Of a stretch of 64,000 bases of DNA, positions 39,904-48,854 are shown piece after piece. The stretch spans positions 62,001 through 126,000 of the forward strand of contig NZ_BNBZ01000003.1 in NCBI RefSeq assembly GCF_014656215.1. Direction: 5' to 3'. The position numbers were made by a program, and so were the translations under genes. Position 1 is the stretch's first letter. Every line of letters starts with the position of its first letter. Source of the DNA: Streptomyces zaomyceticus. GTDB lineage: Bacteria; Actinomycetota; Actinomycetes; Streptomycetales; Streptomycetaceae. The notes below the pieces were generated by a model, which was not told where the DNA came from, made no database searches, and worked only from the letters and a program-made list of their open reading frames with translations.

Positions 39904-41951
39904 CCCCCCACGGCCCCACGGGCGCACCGGACGACGGGCACTCCGGTGCGCCGGACGACGGGATCGGCGCCGTGGCCCGGCCTTCCGGTGCGCCGGACGA
40001 CGGGATCGACGCCATCGCCTGGGACACCCTGCGGCACGCCTACGGCTCTGCCACGGACGTGCCGGGGCAGCTGCGGGCCCTGTACCGGCCCGAGGACTCC
40101 CTCACGGCCGCCGACGAACTCCTCACGAACGTCCACCACCAGGGCGGCGCCGTCTTCTCGTCCGCCGTGGCGGCACTGCCGTTCGTGGTCCGGGCGGCCG
40201 CCGACCCGGAGGTCACGGCCCGGGCGGACCTCCTGGAGCTGATCGCGTGCCTCGCCCACGAGGGGAACAGGGCCGAGGAACGCTGGATCGCCCCCGGCTG
40301 GGCGGAGGCCTGGGACCTGGCCGTCCCGGTGCTGCTCCCGGTGCTGCACGACGCCTCGCCCCGGATACGCGCCGTGGTCGTCGAGGCGCTCTCGGAGGCC
40401 TGGGGGCGGGCGGACGAGACGCTGGCCGCCCTGTGGACCCGCTGGTCCCTGGAGTCCGTCCCCGAGGTCCGGGACCGGATCGTGGAGGCGGCCGGTGAGC
40501 TCGCCGGGCACGCCGACCCGGAGCGGGCCGGGACGGTGCGCCGGCTGTGGGAGCTGACGGAGCCGGGGTCGTCCGCCGCGCTGCGCCTGCGGGCGGTGGA
40601 GGCGCTGCGGACGGCCGACCCCGGCGGCGACGACCCCCGCTACGCGCGCGTGGTGACCGAGGTCCTGGACGGCGGCGACCTCGGCGGGCGTCCCCTCACC
40701 AGGACGATCGGCCTGCTCGGCGAGGACCGGGCGGCGCGGGTCGCCCTGACCGGGCGGCTGCTCGGGAACGCGGACGCGTCGGTCCGGCGCGAGGCCCTGG
40801 AGGCCGCGGCCGAGGAGCTGGGCCGGTGGCGATCGGCCGTCCCGGCCCTGCTGCCGACGGTGGCCGCCCACCTCGACGACCCCGAACCCGACAACCGGCT
40901 CTTCGCCGTACGGGTCCTCGGCATGTGCGGGGCCGCCGCCCGGCCGTGGGCGGACCGGCTCGCCGGCATGGTCGACGACGAGGGCGAGCCGTACCTGCCC
41001 GCGCAGGACCACGCCCTGTGGGCGCTCACCCGGATCGGCGACGCGCGCTGCGTGGCCCCGCTCGCGCGGCGTCTCGCCGGCGAACGTCCCGGGTTCTCGT
41101 ACTTCGGGATCCACTCCTCCGGCTGGTGGACCCACGACCTCGGCCTGCGCGAGACGCTCGCCCCGCTCGCCGCGCACGCCGGGGTGCTGCTCCCGCCGCT
41201 GCGGGCCCGGCTCTCGGCCTCGCGCTCGGCCGACGAGACCCGGGCCCTGTGCCAGGTCCTGACGGACTGGGGCCCGGCGGCGGCGCCCGCGCTCCCCGAA
41301 CTGTGCGCGCTCCTGAAGACCGCCGGCGCCGTGTGGGCCGCCGACGCCCTCGTGGCCATCGGCCCGGAGGCGGCGGCGGTGGTGGACCGCGCCCGGCTCC
41401 GGGCGCTGATCGACACCCCGCCGGAGGGACAGGAGGCGTTCGCACCGCGCTCGCTGGCCCTGGCGTACGGCAGGCTGACCGGCGACCGGGAACCCGCGCT
41501 CGCCCTGTTCCTGCCGCACAAGGACACCCTGCTCGGGAGGGACGGCGCGGTGACCGTGCTCGGGGAACTGGGCGCGGCGAGCACCCCGTACGCCGGCTGG
41601 GTGCGCGAGCTGCTCCACCGGTACCCGACCGGCCGGCTCCCGCTGCGGGCCGGCGAGGCGCTCTGGCGGATCACCGGCCGCGCCGACGAGGTGGTGCCGG
41701 TGCTGGTGGGCGCGATCGAGCCGTTCGCCCGGGGCGGTGCGCGTCCCTCGGTCACGGAGACGGTCCGGCTGCTGGCCGGGATCGGCCCGGCCGCCCACCC
41801 CGCCGTACCCGTGCTGCGGGCCTTCCTCGACGCGGACGAGCGGCCGGTGGAGCACGGCAGCTGGCGGTCCGTGCCGGACGACGACGCGCTGTGCGACGCG
41901 GCCCGGGCCGCGCTGCTCGCGATCGGCGTGGACTCCTCCCGGCCTCGCTGA
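39900..41951 (+). CDS. HEAT-repeat protein
   Basis: 683-residue soluble alpha-solenoid. After an N-terminal stretch with three GAPDDG repeats come many helical repeats of the form VRRLWELTEPGSSAALRLRAVEALR, AVPALLPTVAAHLDDPEPDNRLFAVRVLGMCG, LCALLKTAGAVWAADALVAIG, typical of HEAT/PBS-lyase-like repeats. No catalytic site is visible; such proteins scaffold protein interactions. The DNA encoding two of the GAPDDG units is an exact 25-base duplication. GTG 39900 overlaps the preceding stop. A different, shorter start after the repeats is possible. Confidence 0.85.
   Translation: MTPHGPTGAPDDGHSGAPDDGIGAVARPSGAPDDGIDAIAWDTLRHAYGSATDVPGQLRALYRPEDSLTAADELLTNVHHQGGAVFSSAVAALPFVVRAAADPEVTARADLLELIACLAHEGNRAEERWIAPGWAEAWDLAVPVLLPVLHDASPRIRAVVVEALSEAWGRADETLAALWTRWSLESVPEVRDRIVEAAGELAGHADPERAGTVRRLWELTEPGSSAALRLRAVEALRTADPGGDDPRYARVVTEVLDGGDLGGRPLTRTIGLLGEDRAARVALTGRLLGNADASVRREALEAAAEELGRWRSAVPALLPTVAAHLDDPEPDNRLFAVRVLGMCGAAARPWADRLAGMVDDEGEPYLPAQDHALWALTRIGDARCVAPLARRLAGERPGFSYFGIHSSGWWTHDLGLRETLAPLAAHAGVLLPPLRARLSASRSADETRALCQVLTDWGPAAAPALPELCALLKTAGAVWAADALVAIGPEAAAVVDRARLRALIDTPPEGQEAFAPRSLALAYGRLTGDREPALALFLPHKDTLLGRDGAVTVLGELGAASTPYAGWVRELLHRYPTGRLPLRAGEALWRITGRADEVVPVLVGAIEPFARGGARPSVTETVRLLAGIGPAAHPAVPVLRAFLDADERPVEHGSWRSVPDDDALCDAARAALLAIGVDSSRPR
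39942..40008 (+). repeat. 25-base direct duplication in the HEAT-protein N-terminus
   Basis: The 25-base sequence starting TCCGGTGCGCCGGACGACGG is present identically at 39942-39966 and 39984-40008, encoding SGAPDDGI. A third diverged copy precedes them near 39921. The period is 42 bases, keeping the frame. Confidence 0.8.
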
Positions 41952-41992
41952 CGGGCCCGGCCGACCGGGCTCACCGACCGGCCCGGCCGGGC

Positions 41993-42070
41993 GGCCTCAC
42001 CGAGCGGTCTCGCCGACCGTCCTCACCGACGGGCCTCGCCGAGTGTCCTCGGCGACCGTCCTCACCGGAC
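41993..42070 (+). repeat. Six tandem 13-base degenerate repeats
   Basis: Six adjacent 13-mers follow the pattern G-(G/T)-(C/T)-C-T-C-(A/G)-C-C-G-A-(C/G)-N: GGCCTCACCGAGC, GGTCTCGCCGACC, GTCCTCACCGACG, GGCCTCGCCGAGT, GTCCTCGGCGACC, GTCCTCACCGGAC. They lie in the gap between the HEAT gene and the phosphatase gene. No gene is present in the gap. Confidence 0.75.
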
Positions 42071-42144
42071 GGAATCTCTCCGGTCGCCGAGGGCGGACGG
42101 CGGACGGTGCGGCACACCGCCGTTCCCGCACCCCGGCCCCCGTG

Positions 42145-42177
42145 CCCGCACCGCGCACGGGGCGCTCGCGGTGCGGG
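42145..42177 (+). terminator. Hairpin upstream of the phosphatase operon
   Basis: CCCGCACCGCG (42145-42155) pairs perfectly with CGCGGTGCGGG (42167-42177) over an 11-base loop. It may end the HEAT-gene transcript. Confidence 0.5.
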
Positions 42178-42234
42178 GCGACCGGCAGGCGGCGAGCATG
42201 GAAGGAGGCATGGGCGCGGCGGGAGGAGGGCAGT

Positions 42235-44301
42235 GTGACGGCTGGTTCCTTCCCGGGGACGACGGGGCGGGTCGGGATGCCCCTGGACGGCAAGGGTCTC
42301 CTCGACGTGCTCGGGGTCGCCGCCATCGTCGTGGACGCCCACGGACGGATCGTGCTGTGGAGCCCCCAGGCGGAGGACCTGTTCGGCTTCGGTGCCACCG
42401 AGGCCCTGGGCCAGTACGTGGCCCGCCTGATCGTCGGCACGGAGCACCGCGAGGAGGCGATGCGCCTCTTCGGCGAGGTGCTGCGCGAGGGCACGACCTG
42501 GGCCGGCACCTTCCCCGTACGGCACAAGAACGGCACCGTCCGGCAGGTGGAGTTCCGCAACATGCGGCTCACCGACGACCTGGGCGGTCTGTACGCGCTC
42601 GGCATCGCCGCCGACCACGCCGCCGTCGAACGGGTCGAGACCGAGCTGGCGCTCTCCGACCGGCTCGTCTCCCAGTCCCCGATCGGCCTGGCCGTCCTCG
42701 ACACCCAGCTGCGCTACGTCCGGGTGAACCCGGCCCTCGAACGGATCAACGGTCTCCCGGCCGCCCTCCACATCGGGCGGCGGATCGGCGACATGCTCCC
42801 GAAGATCGACGCCGAGGCCCTGGAGGCCGCGCTGCGCACCGTACTGGCCACGGGGACGCCGCTGCTCGACCATCCCACCGTCGGACGGACCCCCGCCGAC
42901 CCGGACCGCGACCACGCCTGGTCGGTCTCGTTCTACCGACTGGAGGGAACCGAGGACCGGGTCCTCGGGGTCGCCGCCTCGGTGATCGACGTCACCGAGC
43001 GCCACCGGGCGGACGCGGACGCCGACCGGTCCCGTCGACGGCTCGCCCTCATCGCGGACGCCTCGGCCCGGGTCGGCACCACCCTGGAGGTGGAACAGAC
43101 CGCCGACGAGCTGGCCTCCGTGGTGGTGCCGGAACTCGCGGACATCGCCGCCGTCGACGTCCTCGACTCCGTCCTGGCGCTGCGCAGACCGGGCGCGCCC
43201 GAGGAGGGGCCCGAGCTGTTCCGGGCGCTCGCGGTGAAGGCCGCGGCCCGGACGGCCGCGCTGCCGGCGGCGGACCCGCCCGGGGCGATCACCATGTACG
43301 GGGCGGACCGGCTCGTCACCCGGTGTGTGCACACCGGCCTGCCGGTCCTGGTGCAGCACGTCGGCCCCGGCGACCTCTCGCGGATCGCGCGGAATCCCGA
43401 GGCCGCGGAGCTGCTCGCCCGGGCCGGAGTCCACTCGTACCTGGCGGTGCCGCTGATCGCGCGCGGCGAGGTCCTCGGCGCGCTCGACCTCAAGCGCGAC
43501 CGCAACGCCCTGCCCTTCGACGGCGACGACGTCCTGCTCGCGACGGAGCTCGCGGCCCGCGCGGCCGTGAGCATCGACAACGCGCGCTGGTACCAGAGCG
43601 TGCGGAACTCGGCGGTGACCCTCCAGCGCAGTCTGCTGCCGGGCGCGCCCCCGGAGCGGGCGGGCCTGGAGGTCGCGGCCCGCTACCAGCCGGCACAGGC
43701 GTCGAGCGAGGTCGGCGGCGACTGGTACGACGTGATCCCGCTGCCCGACGACAAGACGGCGCTGGTCGTGGGTGACGTGATGGGAAGCGGGATCGACGCG
43801 GCGGCGACCATGGGGCGGCTGCGGACCGCCACCTGCGCCTTCGCGGACCTCGATCTCCCGCCCTCCCAGGTCCTGCGGCATCTGGACCGGATCACGGCGG
43901 GCCTGGAGCACTACATCGCGACCTGTCTGTTCGCCGTGCACGACCCGGTCCACGGCCGGTGCCGGATCGCGAACGCGGGCCATCTGCCGCCCGTACGGGT
44001 GCCGGCGGACGGTCCGGCCGAGCTGGTGGACGTTCCGCCGGGGGCGCCGCTGGGGGTGGGTGGCGGGACGTTCCGGACGGTCCGGGTGCCGTTTCTGCCC
44101 GGGGACCGGCTCGTGCTCTACACGGACGGGCTGATCGAGACCCGGCACGACGCGATCGACGAACGGCTCGCGCTGCTCGTGGGTCTCCTCGACAAGGCGC
44201 GCGGTCCCCTCGAGGAGACCTGTGACGAGCTGCTGCAGGCACTGCGACGGCCGGGCGCGCCGGACGACGTGGCGCTGCTCATCGCCCGGAGCACGGGATG
44301 A
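42235..44301 (+). CDS. PAS-PAS-GAF-SpoIIE (PP2C) phosphatase
   Basis: 688-residue soluble signalling phosphatase. A PAS domain (about 15-130, AAIVVDAHGRIVLWSPQAEDLFG), a second PAS (about 140-270, IGLAVLDTQLRYVRVNPALERI), and a GAF domain (about 280-450, SARVGTTLEVEQTADELASVVVPELAD to NARWYQ) precede a SpoIIE-type PP2C domain (QRSLLPGAPP, VGGDWYDVIPLPDD with metal Asp, VGDVMGSGIDAAATMGRLRTA, NAGHLPPVRV, YTDGLIETR). It lacks the C-terminal RsbW-like kinase present in the next gene. SpoIIE phosphatases usually dephosphorylate anti-anti-sigma factors. GTG 42235 follows GGAGGAGGG. It ends in an ATGA overlap with the next gene. Confidence 0.93.
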   Translation: MTAGSFPGTTGRVGMPLDGKGLLDVLGVAAIVVDAHGRIVLWSPQAEDLFGFGATEALGQYVARLIVGTEHREEAMRLFGEVLREGTTWAGTFPVRHKNGTVRQVEFRNMRLTDDLGGLYALGIAADHAAVERVETELALSDRLVSQSPIGLAVLDTQLRYVRVNPALERINGLPAALHIGRRIGDMLPKIDAEALEAALRTVLATGTPLLDHPTVGRTPADPDRDHAWSVSFYRLEGTEDRVLGVAASVIDVTERHRADADADRSRRRLALIADASARVGTTLEVEQTADELASVVVPELADIAAVDVLDSVLALRRPGAPEEGPELFRALAVKAAARTAALPAADPPGAITMYGADRLVTRCVHTGLPVLVQHVGPGDLSRIARNPEAAELLARAGVHSYLAVPLIARGEVLGALDLKRDRNALPFDGDDVLLATELAARAAVSIDNARWYQSVRNSAVTLQRSLLPGAPPERAGLEVAARYQPAQASSEVGGDWYDVIPLPDDKTALVVGDVMGSGIDAAATMGRLRTATCAFADLDLPPSQVLRHLDRITAGLEHYIATCLFAVHDPVHGRCRIANAGHLPPVRVPADGPAELVDVPPGAPLGVGGGTFRTVRVPFLPGDRLVLYTDGLIETRHDAIDERLALLVGLLDKARGPLEETCDELLQALRRPGAPDDVALLIARSTG

Positions 44302-47066
44302 CGGCCCGGCGGGACAGGGCGCGCGACACGGACCCCGGCGGGCGCGGGAACGGGCTCCGGAGCGTCGCCGGGCAGGTGTTCGCCCTGGAGGCGCTGATCG
44401 CGCTCCTGGTGATCGCGGCAGCCGTGTTCATCACGTTCTACCAGGCCCGCAGCGACTCCGAGCGGGACGCCGCGGTCCGCTCGCTCGCGGTGGCGGAGGC
44501 CTTCGCGAAGGCGCCCGGCGTCGACGCGGCACTCGTCTCCCCCGATCCGACGGCGGAACTCCAGGACCGGGCGGAGGCCACCCGGCGGGCCACCGGGGTG
44601 GACTTCATCGCTGTCCTCAACCGGGACGGTGTGCGTTACACCGACTCGGAACCGGAGCTGATCGGCCGCAAGGCGACCGGGGACCTGTCGCGCGCGGTGG
44701 TGGACGGCAACTCGTTCACCGAGCTGTTCCGGGGCGCGCCCAACGACGCCGTACGGGCCGTCGTCCCGGTCGTGGACGACCGGGGCCGGATCGTCGGCCT
44801 GGTCACCAGCGGGGTCGAGGTGGAGAGCATCACCCACGCGGTGCAGGGGCGGCTGCCGCTGCTGGTGGGAGCCGCGGCGGGCGCCCTGGTGATCGCCGTC
44901 GGCGGGGCCGCTCTGGTGAGCCGGCGGCTGCGCAGGCAGACGCACGGCCTCGGCCCGGCCGAGATGACCCGGATGAAGGAGCACCACGAGGCGGTCCTGC
45001 ACGCGGTGCGCGAAGGCGTCCTGATCGTGGGACCGGACCGCCGGCTGCTCCTCGCCAACGACGAGGCGCGGCGGCTGCTCGGTCTCACGGCGGACGCGGA
45101 GCGGCGGCACGTCTCGGAGCTCGGCCTCGACCCCCGGACGGTCGAGCTCCTGGAGTCGGGCCGGTCGGCGACGGACGAGGTGCACCGGGCGGGCGACCGG
45201 CTGCTCGCGGTGAGCGTACGGCCCACGCTCCCGGCCGGGCGCGAGTCCGGATGTGTGATGACGATGCGGGACACCACCGAGCTGGCGGCCCTGACCGGCC
45301 GGGCGGCGGTGGCCCGCGGCCGGCTCCAGCTGCTCTACGAGGCGGGGGTGCGGATCGGGACGACCCTGGAGGTCGTACGGACGGCGGAGGAACTCGCGGA
45401 GGTGGCCGTGCCCCGGTTCGCGGACTTCGCGACGGTGGAGCTGCTCGAACCGGTGCTGCGCGGGGAGGAGCCGCCGGACTCCGCCCCGGCGAGCACGGAG
45501 ATGCGGCGGACGGCGATGAACGGGCTCCGGCCCGACCAGCCGCTGCAGCCGGTCGGGGACACCGTGCGGTTCGACGTCCAGAGCACCCCGATGGCGAGGG
45601 CCCTGAACGCGGGGCACGCGGTGTTCCAGGCGGAGCTGGCGGCGGCCGAGGGCTGGCGGGAGCAGGATCCGGAGGGGGCGGCGCGGGCCCTCGCGTTCGG
45701 GATGCACTCGCTGCTCACGGTGCCGCTGCTCGCCCGTGGGGTGGTCCTGGGCATGGCGAACTTCTGGCGTGCGGACACCCCGGAGCCGTTCGGGGAGGAG
45801 GACCTGTCGTTCGCGGAGGAGCTGGCGGCGCGGGCGGCGGTCGCGATCGACAACGCCCGCCGGTTCACCCGGGAGCACGCCATGGCGGTGACGCTCCAGC
45901 GGAGCCTGCTGCCCCGGGTGCTGCCCGACCAGAGCGCGGTGGAGGTGGCGTACCGCTACCTCCCGGCGAAGGCCGGGGTCGGCGGTGACTGGTTCGACGT
46001 GATCCCGCTGCCGGGTGCGCGGGTGGCGCTGGTGGTGGGCGACGTGGTGGGGCACGGGCTGCACGCGGCGGCGACCATGGGGCGGCTGCGGACGGCGGTC
46101 CACAACTTCTCGACGCTCGACGTGCCGCCGGACGAGCTGCTCGGGCATCTGGACGAGCTGACGGCCCGCATCGACGACCGGGAGTCGGAGGGGCCGGAGG
46201 GCGAGGGACGGCGCCGTGAGGAGGGCATCACCGGCGCGACCTGTCTGTACGCGATCTACGATCCGGCGTCCGGGCAGTGCACGGTGGCGAGCGCGGGGCA
46301 TCCGGGTCCGGCGTTCGTGAGTCCCGACGGGCTGGTCGACTTCCCCGAGCTGGCGCCGGGGCTGCCGCTCGGACTGGGGCTCGGCGACGTGCCGTTCGAG
46401 ACGACCGAGCTGTGGCTGCCGGAGGACAGCAAGCTGGTGCTCTTCACGGACGGGCTCCTGGAGGACCGGGGGCGGGACCTCGACACGGGTCTGGGGCTGC
46501 TGCGGTCGACGCTCGCGCGCCCGGACCGGAGCCCGGAGCAGACCTGCGCGGATGTGCTGGCGACCCTCCTCTCGCCCTCGCCGCGCGACGACATCGCGTT
46601 GCTCGTGGCCCGGACGAATCTGCTGGACCGGGAGCGGATCGCCGAGTGGGAGGTGGCGCGCGATCCGTCGGCGGTCTCGCCGGTACGGAACGCGGCGGCG
46701 GCGAAGCTGGTGGAGTGGGGGCTGGAGGACGTGGCGTTCACGGCGGAGCTGGTGCTCAGCGAGCTGATCACGAACGCGGTGCGGTACGGCGCCGATCCGG
46801 TCCGGGTCCGGCTGCTCCACGACCGGACGCTGATCTGCGAGGTCTCGGACGCCAGCAGCACCTCGCCGCATCTGCGGCACGCGACGGCGACGGACGAGGG
46901 CGGGCGCGGGCTGTATCTGGTGGCGCAGTACGCGGAGCGCTGGGGGACGCGTTACGCCCGGCGCGGGAAGACGATCTGGGCGGAGCTGCGGGCGGGCACG
47001 GGCGACGCGGAGCCGATCGTGACGGCGGTGCCGGATCTGGACGCGTTGGAGGACCTGGCCTGGTGA
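44298..47066 (+). CDS. Membrane sensor-PAS-GAF-SpoIIE phosphatase with C-terminal HATPase
   Basis: 922-residue protein joining phosphatase and serine-kinase modules. Two spans (about 28-47 FALEALIALLVIAAAVFITFY, and about 195-218 LPLLVGAAAGALVIAVGG) bracket an extracytoplasmic CitA/DcuS-like sensor domain. Then PAS (about 240-325), GAF (about 345-530), SpoIIE PP2C (YRYLPAKAGVGGDWFDVI, VGDVVGHGLHAAATMGRLRT, FTDGLLEDRG) and an RsbW-like HATPase_c (ELVLSELITNAVRYGADPVRVRL, TDEGGRGLYLVAQYAERWG). It is likely a partner-switching regulator of a sigma factor, sensing an external ligand. The start overlaps the first phosphatase stop; no anti-anti-sigma gene is adjacent. Confidence 0.93.
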   Translation: MTARRDRARDTDPGGRGNGLRSVAGQVFALEALIALLVIAAAVFITFYQARSDSERDAAVRSLAVAEAFAKAPGVDAALVSPDPTAELQDRAEATRRATGVDFIAVLNRDGVRYTDSEPELIGRKATGDLSRAVVDGNSFTELFRGAPNDAVRAVVPVVDDRGRIVGLVTSGVEVESITHAVQGRLPLLVGAAAGALVIAVGGAALVSRRLRRQTHGLGPAEMTRMKEHHEAVLHAVREGVLIVGPDRRLLLANDEARRLLGLTADAERRHVSELGLDPRTVELLESGRSATDEVHRAGDRLLAVSVRPTLPAGRESGCVMTMRDTTELAALTGRAAVARGRLQLLYEAGVRIGTTLEVVRTAEELAEVAVPRFADFATVELLEPVLRGEEPPDSAPASTEMRRTAMNGLRPDQPLQPVGDTVRFDVQSTPMARALNAGHAVFQAELAAAEGWREQDPEGAARALAFGMHSLLTVPLLARGVVLGMANFWRADTPEPFGEEDLSFAEELAARAAVAIDNARRFTREHAMAVTLQRSLLPRVLPDQSAVEVAYRYLPAKAGVGGDWFDVIPLPGARVALVVGDVVGHGLHAAATMGRLRTAVHNFSTLDVPPDELLGHLDELTARIDDRESEGPEGEGRRREEGITGATCLYAIYDPASGQCTVASAGHPGPAFVSPDGLVDFPELAPGLPLGLGLGDVPFETTELWLPEDSKLVLFTDGLLEDRGRDLDTGLGLLRSTLARPDRSPEQTCADVLATLLSPSPRDDIALLVARTNLLDRERIAEWEVARDPSAVSPVRNAAAAKLVEWGLEDVAFTAELVLSELITNAVRYGADPVRVRLLHDRTLICEVSDASSTSPHLRHATATDEGGRGLYLVAQYAERWGTRYARRGKTIWAELRAGTGDAEPIVTAVPDLDALEDLAW

Positions 47067-47366
47067 GGAGGGGGGTGGGGGCAGGACGGGCGCGGCGCCG
47101 GCTTCGTGCTCGTCGACGGTGAGTGCCCGCCCCGGGCGGTGGTGGCCCTCCCCCTCCGCGACCCGGTGGTCCGTGCGGGCCGGGTGGTGGCGGGGGACGG
47201 CCGTCCGCTCCGACGAGCGGCCGCGGTACGGGGACGGCGGGCCGGCTCCGCCCCCGTACCGGATCGGTCGCGTGCCCCGGGCGGTGTCGTCAGGGACGCG
47301 TACCGCTCCGGCTTCGTGCGGCGGACACGGAGGACGGGCGGGAGGCCGGGCACCGGGTTCCGGTGT
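47067..47366. other. 300-base gap with strong hairpin, no gene
   Basis: Between the end of the phosphatase gene and the convergent amidohydrolase gene. Frames here have no family-like sequence. The only feature is the hairpin at 47224-47261. Confidence 0.6.
47224..47261. terminator. Long hairpin between convergent genes
   Basis: CGGTACGGGG (47224-47233) and CCCCGTACCG (47252-47261) are perfect arms; the inner bases GGCGG and CCGCC can extend the stem. Confidence 0.7.
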
Positions 47367-48653
47367 TCATCGCGCGTCTCCGGCGGCCGGCACGAGTGCG
47401 GGGTAGGTGTCGTCCGGGAAGGGGCCGACGATCCTCCCGGCGTGCAGCACGAGCAGCCGGCGGGGGTGGGAGGCGACGGCCTCGGCGACGGAACCGGCGG
47501 CGACCGCGACGAGGTCGGCACGGCTGCCCGGGGTGAGGCCGTGGCCGGTGAGGCCGAGTGCGGCGGCGGCCTCGCCGGTGACGAGGGAGGCGGCGGCGGC
47601 CAGTTCGGCGTCGGTCATGAGCCCGGCCCGCAGGCCGATGATCGTGGCGCGTTCGAGCATGTCGGCGGTGCCGTAGGGCCACCAGGTGTCACGGATGTTG
47701 TCGGAGCCCGCGAAGACCCGGACGCCGTGCTCGCGCAGCCTCAGGACCGGCGGCATCGGGCCGCTCGGGCCGTTGGTCATGATGGCGACCCCGGCGGCGG
47801 CGAGGGCGGCGGCGGTGCGGTCGAGTTCGGCGTCGTCGACCTCGCCGAGGGCGTACGCGTGACTGACGGCGACCGTGCCGCCGAGGCCGATCGCGGCGGT
47901 GCGGGCGGCGATGTTCCGCAGCTGGGCGGTGCCGGTCTCGCCGCCGTCGTGGAGATGCAGGTCGATGCCCTTGCCGTGGCGCTCGGCGAGTCCGAAGACG
48001 ATGTCGAGCTGACCGTCGGCGTCACCGTCGAAGCCGACCGGGTCGAGGCCCCCGACGAGGTCGGCGCCGTCGGCGAGCGCCGCGTCGAGGAGGTCGGCGA
48101 CGCCGGGGGCGGTGACGACCCCGCTCTGCGGGAAGGCCACGAGCTGGATCCCGAGCCGGTCGCGGAACTTCTCGCGCACACCGAGGAGGGCGTGCAGATG
48201 GTCGAGGCCGGTGTCCGGGTCGACGTCGACGTGCGAGCGGACGTGCCCGGTGCCGAGGGAGACCATCCGGCGGGCGAGGGCGGCGGCCCGCTCGGCGACG
48301 GGTACCTCCTCGGTGTGGCGGGACTCCCGTTCGGCGGCGATCTGCTCCCGCAGGGTGGCGGTGACGCGGTGCGGGCGCCAGGGGGCGCCGAGGAGGGTCT
48401 TGTCGAGGTGGGCGTGGCCGTCGACGAGGGCGGGCAGCAGCAGGGCGCCGCCGAGGTGGAGGGCGCCGGGAGGGGTGGGACGGCCCGGGACGTGGTCCTC
48501 GACGGCGCCGATCCGGCCGTCGAGGAGGTGGACGTCGGCGGTGCGGCCGTCGGGCAGGGTGGCCGCCACGAGACAGCCGGGCTCGGCGGCCGTGGGGCGG
48601 GGGCCGGCGGCTTCGCCGGGGGTGGGGGCGCCGGGCCGGGGTCCGGTGGACAT
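47367..48653 (-). CDS. Cytosine-deaminase-like amidohydrolase
   Basis: 428-residue TIM-barrel amidohydrolase of the CodA/cytosine-deaminase type. Diagnostic is VDGHAHLDKTLLG (H-x-H-L-D-K-T), then HVRSHVDVD, GIDLHLHDGG, TVAVSHAYALG, FAGSDNIRDTWWPYG (Asp). The C-terminal ADLVAVAAGSVAEAVASHPRRLLVLHAGRIV closes the small domain. Cytosine, creatinine or related pyrimidine-like compounds are possible substrates; which one is unknown. ATG 48653 follows AAGGAG. A divergent GntR gene with a palindromic operator lies upstream, so it is probably regulated by that repressor. Confidence 0.9.
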   Translation of the reverse strand: MSTGPRPGAPTPGEAAGPRPTAAEPGCLVAATLPDGRTADVHLLDGRIGAVEDHVPGRPTPPGALHLGGALLLPALVDGHAHLDKTLLGAPWRPHRVTATLREQIAAERESRHTEEVPVAERAAALARRMVSLGTGHVRSHVDVDPDTGLDHLHALLGVREKFRDRLGIQLVAFPQSGVVTAPGVADLLDAALADGADLVGGLDPVGFDGDADGQLDIVFGLAERHGKGIDLHLHDGGETGTAQLRNIAARTAAIGLGGTVAVSHAYALGEVDDAELDRTAAALAAAGVAIMTNGPSGPMPPVLRLREHGVRVFAGSDNIRDTWWPYGTADMLERATIIGLRAGLMTDAELAAAASLVTGEAAAALGLTGHGLTPGSRADLVAVAAGSVAEAVASHPRRLLVLHAGRIVGPFPDDTYPALVPAAGDAR

Positions 48654-48738
48654 GGTTCTCCTTCGCGGAAGCGGATTCCTTGGGGCTCGAAGGGGGCCGT
48701 GCCGGAATCTCCCCTGGTGAGCGCGGTGCAGCGTCAAC

Positions 48739-48758
48739 GTATCTGGTATACCGAATAC
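48739..48758. promoter_or_regulatory. GntR/FCD operator
   Basis: GTATCTGGTATACCGAATAC is a 20-base near-perfect palindrome centred on GGTATACC, placed between the divergent amidohydrolase and GntR genes. GGTATACC-centred sites fit FCD-type GntR regulators. Confidence 0.78.
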
Positions 48759-48854
48759 CGGGCAACGCTTTCGGGGCCGATTCGCCGGCGGCGCGAACGG
48801 GTCTGCGAAGATCGAGGGAGCACCACCCCCCGCGACCCGACTGGAGCCGCTCCC

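Noticed and set aside
47067..47366. Small reading frames in the gap after the second phosphatase
   Set aside because: They are composition-driven, interrupted by a strong hairpin and resemble no protein family.
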